Source: Hylemonella gracilis str. Niagara R (GTDB taxonomy: Bacteria; Pseudomonadota; Gammaproteobacteria; Burkholderiales; Burkholderiaceae_C). From it: a stretch of DNA of 64,000 bases. The DNA lies in contig NZ_JEMG01000001.1 of NCBI RefSeq assembly GCF_000600295.1, positions 3,322,311 to 3,386,310 on the forward strand, written 5' to 3'. Below, piece by piece: positions 48,068 to 57,399 of this stretch. Numbering within the stretch: the stretch's first letter is position 1; the number at the start of each line of letters is the position of its first letter. Made by a program: the position numbers and the translations under genes. Under the pieces are notes generated by a model, which saw only the letters and a program-made list of their open reading frames with translations, was not told the DNA's origin and ran no database searches.

Positions 48068-49063
48068 TCAGCTCCGACGGGTCAGCGGCCGCCCCTGGGC
48101 CGCACGCGCGGCGACAAAGGCGTCAAACGCCTCGCTGCTGGTCTTGGACGGCAGGTAGCCGAACCCGGTCTTGAGCGCGGTGTTGAGCAGCACGGGGCGG
48201 TAGCGCAGGAAGTCGAGCTGCTCGGGACCATAACGGCTGATGTGCAGCGCATGCCCCAGGGCCAACGCCCCTTTGAGCACCCAGGCCGGCAACACCAGCA
48301 GCGGCTTGCCCAGGCGTCGCGCGATCTCGCGCAGCGGCAACGCGCCATCACCGGCCAAGTTGTAGCAGCCGGCCGTGCGCGTGCGCAGGGCATGCACGAT
48401 GGCGCCCGTCACGTCGCTGTCCCAGATGAACACGAAGGGGCTCTCGCTGCCGCGGATGGCCAGCAGGCGCGGCTTCTCGAACAGGGCGGTGATCTGGTTG
48501 TCCACGGATTCGCCCAGGATGGTGCCGATGCGCAGCACCGTCTGGCGCAGGTCGGGTGCGGCGACGCGGTAGTCGGCCAGCATCTCCTCGACCTGGCGCT
48601 TGTGGTCGGCGTAGGCAAAAGCGACATTGCCGCGCAACGCGTCGCTCTCGCGCAGCCAGGGCGGGTTGTCGCGGTGGTAGCCGTAGGCCGCGCCGCTGGA
48701 GCTCACCACGATGTGCTGCACGCCCTGGGCCACGCAGGCCTGCAACACGTTGCGGCTGCCCAGCACGTCCACCGAGTATTCGAAGGCGCGGTTGGAGTCC
48801 CGCCCTGGCGTGACGATGGACGCCAGGTGCACCACGGTGTCGATGCGGTACTTCGCGAACTGCTCGCCCAGCGCCCGCTCGCGCACGTCCTGCTCGAGAT
48901 AGACCACGCCAGGCCGGCGCCCCGACTCGGGCACCGGTCGCACATCGGCCGCCACGATGCATTCAAAACGACTCTCGCGCACCAGTTCGGCCAGCAGGCT
49001 GCGGCCCAGGAAACCGTCGGCGCCGGTGATGAAGACACGACGCGCACCGGCCGTTGCGCTCAT
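48068..49063 (-). CDS. NAD-dependent epimerase/dehydratase (extended SDR)
   Basis: The 331-residue protein has the Rossmann motif RVFITGADGFLGRSLLAEL (TGXXGXXG) and SSSGAAYGY with an active-site-like Ser. The expected YXXXK lies in FAYADHKRQVEEML; here Tyr-X3-Lys reads YADHK, so the site is intact. It overlaps the transporter gene by four bases. It forms part of a leftward operon with a transporter, a flavin monooxygenase and another SDR; the pathway is unknown. Confidence 0.87.
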   Translation of the reverse strand: MSATAGARRVFITGADGFLGRSLLAELVRESRFECIVAADVRPVPESGRRPGVVYLEQDVRERALGEQFAKYRIDTVVHLASIVTPGRDSNRAFEYSVDVLGSRNVLQACVAQGVQHIVVSSSGAAYGYHRDNPPWLRESDALRGNVAFAYADHKRQVEEMLADYRVAAPDLRQTVLRIGTILGESVDNQITALFEKPRLLAIRGSESPFVFIWDSDVTGAIVHALRTRTAGCYNLAGDGALPLREIARRLGKPLLVLPAWVLKGALALGHALHISRYGPEQLDFLRYRPVLLNTALKTGFGYLPSKTSSEAFDAFVAARAAQGRPLTRRS

Positions 49064-49989
49064 GCCCCAGTCTCCGTCGTATCAGGCGCGCCTTCGGCGG
49101 GCTTGCGGCCCCACCAGCTGGCCAGGGCCAGACCAGCGATGATGTCCCAGAAGCCCCAGACACCGGCCACCACGGCCATGCCGCCCAGGCCGCCAAAGAA
49201 GCTGAAGATCAGCACCAGGCCCAGGCCCGCGTTGCGGATGCCGACCTCGATGGACACGGCGCGGCGGTCGTAGTCCTGCAGGCCGCTGGCACGCGCGCAA
49301 AGGTAGCCCGTGAGGAAGGCCAGTGCGTCGTGCAGCACCACGGCCAGGAGCACCAGGCCCACGTAGTCGAGGAAGTAGCGCCAGTTGCCCGCGACGGCTC
49401 CCAGGATGAAGGCGATCAGGCAGAAGAAGCTCAGGAAACGCGCGGGCTTGCGGATGCGCGCGGTCAAGCGCGGCAGCTTCTCGGCGCAGACAATGCCCAG
49501 CACGAAGGGAATGCCGATGATGGCCACGATGTGTCCCGCCATCTCCGCCGGGTCCAGCGCGATGCTGCGAAAGAGCGGCGCGGCCGTGGGGTGTAAACCG
49601 GCCCAGAAGGCGAAGTTCAGCGGCATGAGCACGATGGACAGGGCGTTGGAGATGGCCGTCATGGAGACGGACAGCGCCACATTGCCGCGCGCCCGGTGCG
49701 TGAGGATGTTGCTCACATTGCCCGGCGGGCAACAGGCCACCAGGATCATGCCCAGCGCGATGCTGGGCGAGGCTTGCAGCAGCAGCGTGAGCCCAAAGGT
49801 CACGGCCGGCAGCACGAGGAACTGCGCGGCAATGCCCACGCCCATGGCCCAGGGCATGCGCAGCACGCGCCTGAAATCGGCCCCGCGCGTGTCCAACGCG
49901 ATGCCGAACATCAGGAAACCCAGCACCACGTTGAGGATGACCAACGAGGCAGGGTTGAAGTTGAGGCGGATCTCGTCGACAGGCAGCAT
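49060..49989 (-). CDS. Bile acid:sodium symporter-family transporter (BASS)
   Basis: The 309-residue integral membrane protein has about nine to ten hydrophobic helices. The BASS signature LVACCPPGNVSNILTHRARGN (helix-break Na+ site) is around residues 82-102, and a second discontinuous region lies near EVGIRNAGLGLVL. Such proteins move organic acids or sterol-like anions with Na+. It is coupled with the epimerase (ATGA overlap) and follows the flavin monooxygenase gene by 48 bases. Confidence 0.9.
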   Translation of the reverse strand: MLPVDEIRLNFNPASLVILNVVLGFLMFGIALDTRGADFRRVLRMPWAMGVGIAAQFLVLPAVTFGLTLLLQASPSIALGMILVACCPPGNVSNILTHRARGNVALSVSMTAISNALSIVLMPLNFAFWAGLHPTAAPLFRSIALDPAEMAGHIVAIIGIPFVLGIVCAEKLPRLTARIRKPARFLSFFCLIAFILGAVAGNWRYFLDYVGLVLLAVVLHDALAFLTGYLCARASGLQDYDRRAVSIEVGIRNAGLGLVLIFSFFGGLGGMAVVAGVWGFWDIIAGLALASWWGRKPAEGAPDTTETGA

Positions 49990-50037
49990 GCGTTTCTCCC
50001 TTGGCGGTCGATGCGGATGGATGAAGACGTACAGGTC

Positions 50038-51351
50038 TCAGGCCAGCGCCGCGCTGGCCGCGCGCACGGCGGCGCGGTAGGTGTCCTTGTGGACGTAATA
50101 GGCCATGCGCTCAAGCTGGAGGTACTTGAAGCCGCCGCTGAGGTCGGGCGCGGGTCCGCGCTTGGCGGCGTTCAGCGCCTGCGCCGCCGCCTTGCCCTCG
50201 GCCTGAGCCTTGAAATAACGCGCCACCAGTTCGGCCTGCTCATAACGCCCCTGCCAGCCGATGCCGCTGGCCTCGATCATGCCCATCACGGCCAGATTGT
50301 CGAAGCGCGGCGTGAAGATGTTGAGGTAGAGCCGCGGTGCCATGCCCTGCCAGTTGAGCAGTTCGGGCGCAATGAAGGGGTAGTGCAGGCGGTAGCCCGT
50401 GGCGCAGAGGATGAGGTCGTAGTCCTGCGCGTGGCCGTCCTTGAAGTGCACAGTGCGGCCATCCAGGCGCGCGATATCGGGTTTGACGTGGATGTCACCA
50501 TGGCCCAGGTGGTGCAGGATCAGCGAGTTCACCACGGGGTGCGACTCGTACATCTTGTAGTCGGGTTTGGGCAGGCCGAAGCGCGCGGGGTCGCCCGTGA
50601 ACCAACCCAACACCAGGGCGTCCATCTTCTGCTTGAGCCACACCGGCAGGCGCAGCTTGCCACCCAGAGTGTCAGCGGGCTTGCCGAAGACATACTTGGG
50701 CACGAAGTAATAGCCCCGGCGCACCGAGATGTCCACGCTGTCGGCCGCGTGCACGGCGTCCACCGCGATGTCGCAGCCGGAATTGCCCGCCCCCACCACG
50801 AGCACGCGCTTGCCACGGAACTGCTCGGCGCTCTTGTAGGCCGCCGTGTGGATGAGTTCGCCACTGAACTGCCCCTCAAACTTCGGCAGATTGGGTTCGG
50901 CCAGCGTGCCGTTGGCGATGACCAGCCCCTTGAAATCGGCACTGTGCTCACCCTGCGCGTCACGCCAGCGAATGCGCCACAGCGGAGCCGCGCCCTCACC
51001 CACCGGCTCGGCAGCCACCACCTGGGCACCAAAGCGGTAATGCTTCTGCAGATCGAAGTGCGTCCCGAAATCGATGAAGTACTGCCGCATCTCGCGGTGA
51101 CTCGGGTAATCGGCCACCTCAGCCTTCATGGGAAATTCGCTGAACTCGGTCGTGGTCTTGCTGGAGATCAGGTGCGCCGATTCATAGACGGTGCTGCGAG
51201 GGTTGTGGATGTTCCACAGGCCGCCGACCTCGGTGTAGGCCTCGAAACCCTGGAAGGGCAAACCGAGTTTCTGCAGATTGCGCGCGGCAGCCAGGCCGCT
51301 GGGGCCGGCGCCGATGAGGGCAATCTGGGTGCGGGTGTCGATGGTGCTCAT
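50038..51351 (-). CDS. Flavin-containing monooxygenase
   Basis: The 437-residue class B flavoprotein has an FAD motif (ALIGAGPSGLAAARNLQ), the FMO/BVMO-type fingerprint FSGELIHTAAY around residue 160, an NADPH motif (VLVVGAGNSGCDIA), and CATGYRLHYPF. It would oxygenate a heteroatom or ketone with NADPH and O2. The start at 51351 is right before the FAD motif; the extension to 51747 is not conserved in character. Its operon partners (SDR, BASS transporter) suggest catabolism of an imported organic compound (inference). Confidence 0.9.
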   Translation of the reverse strand: MSTIDTRTQIALIGAGPSGLAAARNLQKLGLPFQGFEAYTEVGGLWNIHNPRSTVYESAHLISSKTTTEFSEFPMKAEVADYPSHREMRQYFIDFGTHFDLQKHYRFGAQVVAAEPVGEGAAPLWRIRWRDAQGEHSADFKGLVIANGTLAEPNLPKFEGQFSGELIHTAAYKSAEQFRGKRVLVVGAGNSGCDIAVDAVHAADSVDISVRRGYYFVPKYVFGKPADTLGGKLRLPVWLKQKMDALVLGWFTGDPARFGLPKPDYKMYESHPVVNSLILHHLGHGDIHVKPDIARLDGRTVHFKDGHAQDYDLILCATGYRLHYPFIAPELLNWQGMAPRLYLNIFTPRFDNLAVMGMIEASGIGWQGRYEQAELVARYFKAQAEGKAAAQALNAAKRGPAPDLSGGFKYLQLERMAYYVHKDTYRAAVRAASAALA

Positions 51352-51374
51352 GGTTGGAGAGGTCAGCGTCGGGG

Positions 51375-52202
51375 TTAAGAAGAAGACGTGTCGTGCTGCG
51401 CAGGCAAGCCGGGGATGGCGGTGGCACCGGCCTCGCCCACGCGCGGCTTGCGCGGCTGCTTCAGCAGCAGGTGGTCGTGCCATGCGGCCGGCAGCAAAGA
51501 CAAGGCGCGTGACAGCCAGCCGATGCGTCGCGGTAGCACGATGTGCGTGCACCCGCGCGCCACACCGGCCAGCAGCGTGTGCGCCGCGTCGTCGGGCTCC
51601 ATGAGGCCGGGCATGGCGAAGCGGTTGCCCGCGGTCAGCGTGGTGCGCAGGTAACCCGGGCTCACCGTGTGCACACTCAGGCCCGTGCCGCGCAATTCGG
51701 CACGCAGGCTCTCCAGGTAGCGGATCAGGCCGCCCTTGCTCGCGCAATAGGCGCCATTGCCCGGCATACCACGCCAGCCCGCGATGCTGGCCACGCCCAC
51801 CAAGGCACCACGCCCCGAAGTGCGCATCGCCGCGAGGTGCGGCTGGAAGGTGGTGGCCACGCCCAGCAGGTTGATCTCGAGCATGCGGCGCATCACGACC
51901 AGGTCGTCGGCCTGCGCGGTGTCAAAGCCACCGGCCACGCCCGCGTTGGCGATCAGCAGATCGGGCACGCCATGGCGCTGCGTCCAGTCCTTTGCGCACG
52001 CCAACATGGCGATGGCATCGGCCACGTCGGGCGTGTAGACCGAGCAGCGCTCGGGCGCCAGTGTGGCCAGTTCATCCAGCACCGGACGGTTCAGCCCCAC
52101 CAGGGCGATGGCCGCGCCCCGGGCGATCAGCGCACGCGCCAACGCCTGGCCCAGGCCACCACAGGCGCCCGTGAGCACCGCGTTTCTGAACGGGAAGGTC
52201 AT
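51375..52202 (-). CDS. Short-chain dehydrogenase/reductase
   Basis: The 275-residue SDR begins MTFPFRNAVLTGACGGLGQA with the TGXXXGXG motif, NAGVAGG, and the catalytic Ser and Tyr-X3-Lys in GVASIAGW and YCASK. The C-terminal tail (about residues 235-275) is longer than typical and Pro/Lys-rich. It is the first gene of the leftward operon 48068-52202, just upstream of the flavin monooxygenase, a common pairing in oxidation pathways. Confidence 0.88.
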   Translation of the reverse strand: MTFPFRNAVLTGACGGLGQALARALIARGAAIALVGLNRPVLDELATLAPERCSVYTPDVADAIAMLACAKDWTQRHGVPDLLIANAGVAGGFDTAQADDLVVMRRMLEINLLGVATTFQPHLAAMRTSGRGALVGVASIAGWRGMPGNGAYCASKGGLIRYLESLRAELRGTGLSVHTVSPGYLRTTLTAGNRFAMPGLMEPDDAAHTLLAGVARGCTHIVLPRRIGWLSRALSLLPAAWHDHLLLKQPRKPRVGEAGATAIPGLPAQHDTSSS

Positions 52203-52388
52203 GGCAGGGTCTCCGCTTGTCGTTCTTTTGCAGCAGCATAGACTGTGCAATCCCGGAACCTCGAAAAATATCCGAATTCGTCCCGGTTACCGAAACTTCA
52301 GGCGCAATGGACAAACTGGTCCCGAGCGTTCGCCGGGCAGGTGGTGTACTGCCGGCGGAGTAAATCGCCTCAGGGCCTGTTCAGAGCC

Positions 52389-53243
52389 TTAAAACCGCAG
52401 GCTGATGTCCAGCCCTACCTCACTTGTGCTGTTCCTCGGTTCGATGTAGCCATCAGTCCCGATGTAGACCACATTGGAAGCGTCCATTTCCCACCAGCGA
52501 TAAAAGGGGCGTATCACGAGCGGGTAACGACCGATCCTCTGCACCAGCATCAGGCTGGCTTCGCCGCCTGTCCCTTCTTGCTCATGGACCAAGCGATAGG
52601 TGCCACCACCCACCAGGGGCAACTCCGAGACATGCTCGCTCCATAGACTGCGCCTGAAATCCAGCGTCGGCACGATCTCCCATTCATCCAACTGGAATTT
52701 GTAGGAGACCCCCAGGATGGTGTAGAGCCGCTCGTTGATGCGTTTGTAGCCGCTGGGCCCGGCGTCCTGCAGGTTGTCCACGAGACGGCGATAACCCAGG
52801 CCAGCATGGAGCACGAAACCGCGCCAGAAACCCAGCTCGGCCCAAGCGCCTTGTTCGTACACCAGCGCCGTCTCGAACAGCTCCCGGCTCAGGCCGCTCA
52901 GGCCCAGTTCGCCATATTCGCCGCCTTGCAGCGCACCGATGTAATCCGCCTCGCCCTCGGCGTAGGTCATCGAAGCCTTGAGCGCCCTGCGCTGTGCGAA
53001 GTCTTGCCGCAATACAGCCTTGACGCCATACATTGACGCCGACTCCTGCATGAACTTGGAGCCATCGTCATCAAACTCCTCGTACAGCTCGTCGTGATGC
53101 GTCAGGCCGAGTTCATAGCTGACGCCGGCATGCCCCACCGGATCGGCCGCCCATGCGGCACCGGTGGTCAGGCAGGCGGCGCTCAACAACAAGCCTCGTC
53201 GCAACAACAGACATGCCACGCGACAGCCCGAGCGCCACGCCAT
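52389..53243 (-). CDS. Predicted outer-membrane beta-barrel protein, function unknown
   Basis: The 284-residue protein has a long signal peptide ending TGAAWAADP and alternating hydrophobic-polar strands rich in Tyr and Trp. It ends in Phe (VGLDISLRF), the beta-barrel assembly signal. I do not recognise the family. It starts one base after the stop of the next barrel gene, so the two are translationally coupled and probably form a functional pair. Confidence 0.72.
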   Translation of the reverse strand: MAWRSGCRVACLLLRRGLLLSAACLTTGAAWAADPVGHAGVSYELGLTHHDELYEEFDDDGSKFMQESASMYGVKAVLRQDFAQRRALKASMTYAEGEADYIGALQGGEYGELGLSGLSRELFETALVYEQGAWAELGFWRGFVLHAGLGYRRLVDNLQDAGPSGYKRINERLYTILGVSYKFQLDEWEIVPTLDFRRSLWSEHVSELPLVGGGTYRLVHEQEGTGGEASLMLVQRIGRYPLVIRPFYRWWEMDASNVVYIGTDGYIEPRNSTSEVGLDISLRF

Positions 53244-53244
53244 A

Positions 53245-53868
53245 TCAGAACTTGAACAGGTAACCCACCTTGAGGAGATTCAAGTACTCGTCCTCGTACC
53301 CCGGCATATTGGTGTAGTGGGTAAAGGAAGCCCGCAAGGCACCCGGGCCGATCTTCCAGTCATAGCCTAAGCCCAGCAGCAGACCAGATTTGCTTTCGGA
53401 ATCCGTGCTCGAGTCATCGGCCACGGAGCCCGTACCGATACGCTTGTAGTCAACGTCAAACGTCGTGGAGTGCCCACCGACACGACCAAAGAACCCCGAA
53501 GCCCGCGGACGCAGCAAGACGGAGTAGTCGACGATGCGCCATGACTGCTCATACGTGTCCTTGAAGGTGCTAACGCCTGCGGTCCCCTCTGCGGTTATTT
53601 CACGGGAGAAAAAGGAAACGCCCAACTCCAAGGCAATGTTGTCATTCAATTCAAAGCCCGCAAACGGACGGATGGGAAACGCTGCTCTGTCTTCTTCCAC
53701 TTCCACCGTGCTGGCACCCAGCTCATTGATGTAGTAGTCAGCCCCCTCGTCCGTCGTGTCTTCGAAAAAGGTGAAACCACCCTCCACACCCAAATAGAAG
53801 CCCGCTTGGGCGAATACAGGCCCTGCAGCTGCCACGCTCATCACAGCAGCGATCAACAATTTCTTCAT
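53245..53868 (-). CDS. Predicted small outer-membrane beta-barrel protein
   Basis: The 207-residue protein has a signal peptide (MKKLLIAAVMSVAAAGPVFA) and opens GFYLGVEGGFTFFED, a pattern seen in OmpA/OmpW-like eight-strand barrels. It ends with the aromatic strand VGYLFKF. AAAGGA lies before the ATG. It is followed at once by the second barrel gene, with its own promoter presumably in the 186-base gap toward the divergent RNB nuclease. Confidence 0.8.
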   Translation of the reverse strand: MKKLLIAAVMSVAAAGPVFAQAGFYLGVEGGFTFFEDTTDEGADYYINELGASTVEVEEDRAAFPIRPFAGFELNDNIALELGVSFFSREITAEGTAGVSTFKDTYEQSWRIVDYSVLLRPRASGFFGRVGGHSTTFDVDYKRIGTGSVADDSSTDSESKSGLLLGLGYDWKIGPGALRASFTHYTNMPGYEDEYLNLLKVGYLFKF

Positions 53869-54054
53869 GGCTGTCCTTTACAGATTGGATTTCACGGTCC
53901 GACTCAAAGACCGGGATGGGAGTCAGATTGCCTGTCCAAGCCCAACATGGCAGTTTCTTATTGGATAGCGTAACTCTGAACGCCATCCACGCCAGCGATC
54001 ATGCCACTGCCCGCTCGATGGAACCGGCCACATCTGGCATGGGACAATCCCCCG

Positions 54055-56148
54055 ATGTTTGCATTGTTCGACGAAGCCGGTAAGTTTCTCGCCGGCCGCA
54101 TCCTCTCCGAAGCCGACGCCTCGCTCCAAGTGGAGCTGGACACCGGCAAGCGGGTCAAGGTCAAGGCGGCCAATGTGCTGCTGAAGTTCGAGAAACCCGC
54201 GCCGGCCGCGCTGCTGGCCGAGGCCCAGCCCCTGGCCGAGGGCATCGAGCTGGACCTGGCCTGGGAGTTCGCGCCCGAGGATGATTTCGGTTTCACCGAA
54301 CTCGCCGCCCTGTACTTCCAGGACCCGCCCACATTGACCCAGCAGGCCGCCGCGCTGCTGCGCCTGCACGAGGCGCCGCATTACTTCCGGCGCGCGGGCA
54401 AGGGACGCTACAAGAAAGCACCGGCGGAGATCATCCAGCAGGCCCTGGCCGCGATCGAGAAGAAGCGCCTGCTGTTGATCCAGATCGGCGAATGGGCGCA
54501 GCAACTCGCCCAGGGCAGTTGCCCCGAGCCGATCCGCGAGCAGCTCTACAAGATCCTCTTCAAGCCGGACAAGAACGCGCCCGAGTACAAGGCCGTGGTC
54601 GAGGCGGCGCGCGCCACGCAGAAGGCGCCGCTGGACCTGCTGCAGGCGGCGGGCGCCATCGATTCGCCCTACCAGTTCCACTGGCGTCGTTTCCTGTTCG
54701 ACAACTTCCCCAAGGGCTACGGTTTTCCCGCCAACCTCGTGGCGCCCGAGATCAAGGACGAATTGCCCACGGCCAGCGTGCAGGCCTACTCCATCGACGA
54801 TTCGCAAACCACGGAAATCGACGACGCGCTGTCGGTGCAGGGCCTGGGCTCGGGCACGGTGACGGTGGGCGTGCACATCGCCGCGCCCGGCCTGGCCGTG
54901 CAACGCGGCGACGCCATCGACAAGCTGGGCCGCGACCGGCTGTCCACCGTCTACATGCCGGGCTACAAAATCACCATGCTGCCCGACGAGGTGGTGCAGC
55001 GCTACACCCTGCAGGAGGGCCAGGCCTGCCCCGCCGTGTCGCTCTACGTTCGCTTCAAGGAAGACACGCTGGAGTTGATGGACAGCGAAACGAAACTGGA
55101 GCGCGTGCCCATCGCCCACAACCTGCGCCATGACCGACTGGACGCCGTGGTGACGGAACAGTGGCTGAGCGATCCCAGCTTCACGCCTGCGATGGCTCCC
55201 GAGGTCGGCTCGCACGCGGCCTTGTTGACCCCCGCGCTGCGCGGGGAATTGGGCTTTCTGCACCGCCTGGCGAAACACCTCAAAGCGCAGCGCGAGATCG
55301 TGCGTGGCAAGCCGGAGACCTTCAACCGGCCGGACTACAACTTCCGCCTGCTGGGCAACGCGGGCGAGCCGCAAGGCCAGGAACAGGTACAGATCAGCGT
55401 GCGCCAGCGCGGCGCGGCGCTGGACCTGATCGTGGCCGAAGCCATGATCCTGGCCAACAGCAGCTGGGGCCAGTGGCTGGCCGAGCTGGGCGTGCCCGGC
55501 ATCTACCGCAGCCAAGCCAGCCTGGCGCCTGGCGTCAAGGTGCGCATGGGCGTCAAGGCCTTGCCGCATGCCGGCATCGGCGTGCCCAGCTATGCCTGGA
55601 GCACCTCGCCGCTGCGTCGTTACACCGACCTGGTCAACCAGTGGCAGATCATCGCCTGCGCACGCCACGGTCGCACAGCCGCGCTGGCCGCACCCTTCAA
55701 GCCCAAGGACGCGGAACTGTTCGCCATCATCAGCGCCTTCGACGCGGCCTACACCGCCTACAACGGCTACCAGGCCACCATCGAGCGCTACTGGACCCTC
55801 AAGTACCTCGCGCAGCAAGGCATCACCGAGCTGGACGCCACGGTGTTCAAGGACAACCTGGCGCGCGCTGACACCCTTCCTCTGGTGCTGCCCGTTCTGG
55901 GCACCCAAGGCCTGCCGCGCGGCGCGCGCGTGCGGGTGAAGCTGGGCGCCGTCGATGAAGTGGCGCTGGACGTGAGTGGCACGGTCATCGCGCGCTTGGA
56001 TGCCGACACCGCCGCAGCCGAAGGCGACGCCGACCCTGCCGAGGGCGAGGACGACGACACCCTGGCCGCCGGCCCCATCGCCATCGCGGTGGATGTCAAC
56101 GAGGCCCCCGCCCACGCCGAGGCCAACCCTGGGGCCAGCGGAGCCTGA
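54055..56148 (+). CDS. RNB-domain exoribonuclease (RNase II family)
   Basis: The 697-residue 3'-5' exoribonuclease has the RNB active-site motif SIDDSQTTEIDDALSV (about residues 246-261), where the Asp cluster binds Mg2+, and a C-terminal SPLRRYTDLVNQWQ segment. The N-terminal cold-shock domains of RNase R are not obvious, and a Lys/Asp-rich tail ends in an acidic run. The start is ATG 54055; ATG 54001 would add 18 residues. It precedes tonB, mtgA and ruvC. Confidence 0.92.
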   Translation: MFALFDEAGKFLAGRILSEADASLQVELDTGKRVKVKAANVLLKFEKPAPAALLAEAQPLAEGIELDLAWEFAPEDDFGFTELAALYFQDPPTLTQQAAALLRLHEAPHYFRRAGKGRYKKAPAEIIQQALAAIEKKRLLLIQIGEWAQQLAQGSCPEPIREQLYKILFKPDKNAPEYKAVVEAARATQKAPLDLLQAAGAIDSPYQFHWRRFLFDNFPKGYGFPANLVAPEIKDELPTASVQAYSIDDSQTTEIDDALSVQGLGSGTVTVGVHIAAPGLAVQRGDAIDKLGRDRLSTVYMPGYKITMLPDEVVQRYTLQEGQACPAVSLYVRFKEDTLELMDSETKLERVPIAHNLRHDRLDAVVTEQWLSDPSFTPAMAPEVGSHAALLTPALRGELGFLHRLAKHLKAQREIVRGKPETFNRPDYNFRLLGNAGEPQGQEQVQISVRQRGAALDLIVAEAMILANSSWGQWLAELGVPGIYRSQASLAPGVKVRMGVKALPHAGIGVPSYAWSTSPLRRYTDLVNQWQIIACARHGRTAALAAPFKPKDAELFAIISAFDAAYTAYNGYQATIERYWTLKYLAQQGITELDATVFKDNLARADTLPLVLPVLGTQGLPRGARVRVKLGAVDEVALDVSGTVIARLDADTAAAEGDADPAEGEDDDTLAAGPIAIAVDVNEAPAHAEANPGASGA

Positions 56149-56212
56149 GGGCTGCCCCGGCGCGGCCCTGCGGCGATAATCCGGCCCCGTGAATTCCCGC
56201 CTGTTCCCATCC

Positions 56213-57094
56213 ATGCGGCTCCCCACTTTTCAGCTCAACACCTTGCAGTGGGCCCTGGGCGTGTCCCTGGGCCTGCACGCCGTGCTGTTGACCGTGCGCT
56301 TTGTCGCACCCGAAGCCTTTGACCGCGCCTTCCGGGACACACCGCTGGAAGTCATCTTGGTCAACGCGCGCAGCGAAGAAGACGACGCACGCGACGAGGA
56401 CGCCCAGGCCATCGCCCAAAGCAAGCTGGCCGGTGGGGGGGAGCTCGAGACCGGACGCGCCACCAGCCCGCTGCCCGCCACCCAGATCGACCTGCAAGGC
56501 GACACCCTGGACCAGGAAACCAGCGAACAGCTCCAACGCCTGCAAGCACAGCAGAACCTGCTGCTGGCCCAGGTGCGTGCCCAGCTGGCCAGCCTGCCCG
56601 CGCCAGCGCCGCAGAGTGAGGCCGCGGGCAGCGCCAACACCGCCCAGGAAGAAAAACGGCGCCTGCTGCTCAAACAGCTGGCCGAGATCGAGCGCCGCAT
56701 CCAGCAGGACAGCGCCCGCCCGCGCAAGCACTACATCGGCCCGGCCACGCGCGAAGCAGCCTACGCCCAGTATTACGACCGCCTGCGCCGCGCCATCGAA
56801 GCCAAGGGCACGGCCAACTTCCCGAATGTGAACGGGCGCAAGCTCTATGGCGAGCTGACCATGGCCCTCACCGTGGACACCCAAGGTCGCATCGTCAGCG
56901 CCGAAGTGGCGCAAAGCTCCGGCGACCGCGAACTGGACCGGCGCGCCCAGGCCATCGCCCAGGCGGCCTCGCCCTTTGGCAGCTTCACGCCCGCCATGCG
57001 CAAGCAGGCGGACCAGATCGTGGTGGTCTCGCGCTTCCGTTTCGCGCACGACGCCACGCTGCAGACCCAGGTGAGCAACGCGCCCGCGCGCTGA
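56213..57094 (+). CDS. TonB-family protein
   Basis: The 293-residue protein has an N-terminal signal anchor (about residues 11-33), a charged coiled linker (about 90-180, rich in Glu, Gln and Arg), and a C-terminal TonB domain with GELTMALTVDTQGRIVSAEV. TonB proteins couple the proton gradient to outer-membrane receptors, but this type, without a Pro-rich rod or adjacent exbBD, may have another role. GTG 56189 would add eight residues; ATG 56213 is preferred. Confidence 0.85.
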   Translation: MRLPTFQLNTLQWALGVSLGLHAVLLTVRFVAPEAFDRAFRDTPLEVILVNARSEEDDARDEDAQAIAQSKLAGGGELETGRATSPLPATQIDLQGDTLDQETSEQLQRLQAQQNLLLAQVRAQLASLPAPAPQSEAAGSANTAQEEKRRLLLKQLAEIERRIQQDSARPRKHYIGPATREAAYAQYYDRLRRAIEAKGTANFPNVNGRKLYGELTMALTVDTQGRIVSAEVAQSSGDRELDRRAQAIAQAASPFGSFTPAMRKQADQIVVVSRFRFAHDATLQTQVSNAPAR

Positions 57095-57399
57095 GCCGCG
57101 ATGCGCCCTGAAGGACAAACGCACGGATGCTGAAAGGACTGCTGCGAAGGCTGCGCCCCGGACGCCAGCGCGCTGGCGCGCGCGGCGACGAGCCGGTCTT
57201 CGATCAAACCCGCCTTGAGCCGCATCCCGAATCCAGCCCCTCCCTGTTGCACGCGCTGAATGAGCAACCCACCAACGAAGCCGCAACGCCCGCACCGCCC
57301 CTGGGCGATGCCCAAGCTGGCGGCCCATCGAGCAGCAGGTTTGCCCATCGCCAGCACGCCATCCAGCGCCCCGCCCCCAACCATCGATCCCCACCTGCC
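57095..57399. other. Non-conserved stretch between tonB and mtgA
   Basis: An open frame continuous with mtgA runs through here from ATG 57127, giving a Pro/Ser/Arg-rich segment of 91 residues with no domain. I read it as leader sequence, though a cytoplasmic extension of MtgA is possible. In several Burkholderiales I recall aroE at this position; no aroE signature is visible here. Confidence 0.4.

Noticed and set aside
53923..56226. Long minus-strand frame opposite the RNB nuclease gene
   Set aside because: Antisense shadow of a high-GC gene; the plus strand has clear RNB motifs.
57127..57399. N-terminal extension of MtgA from ATG 57127
   Set aside because: Low-complexity, Pro-rich and unlike known MtgA N-termini; kept as an alternative, not as the main start.
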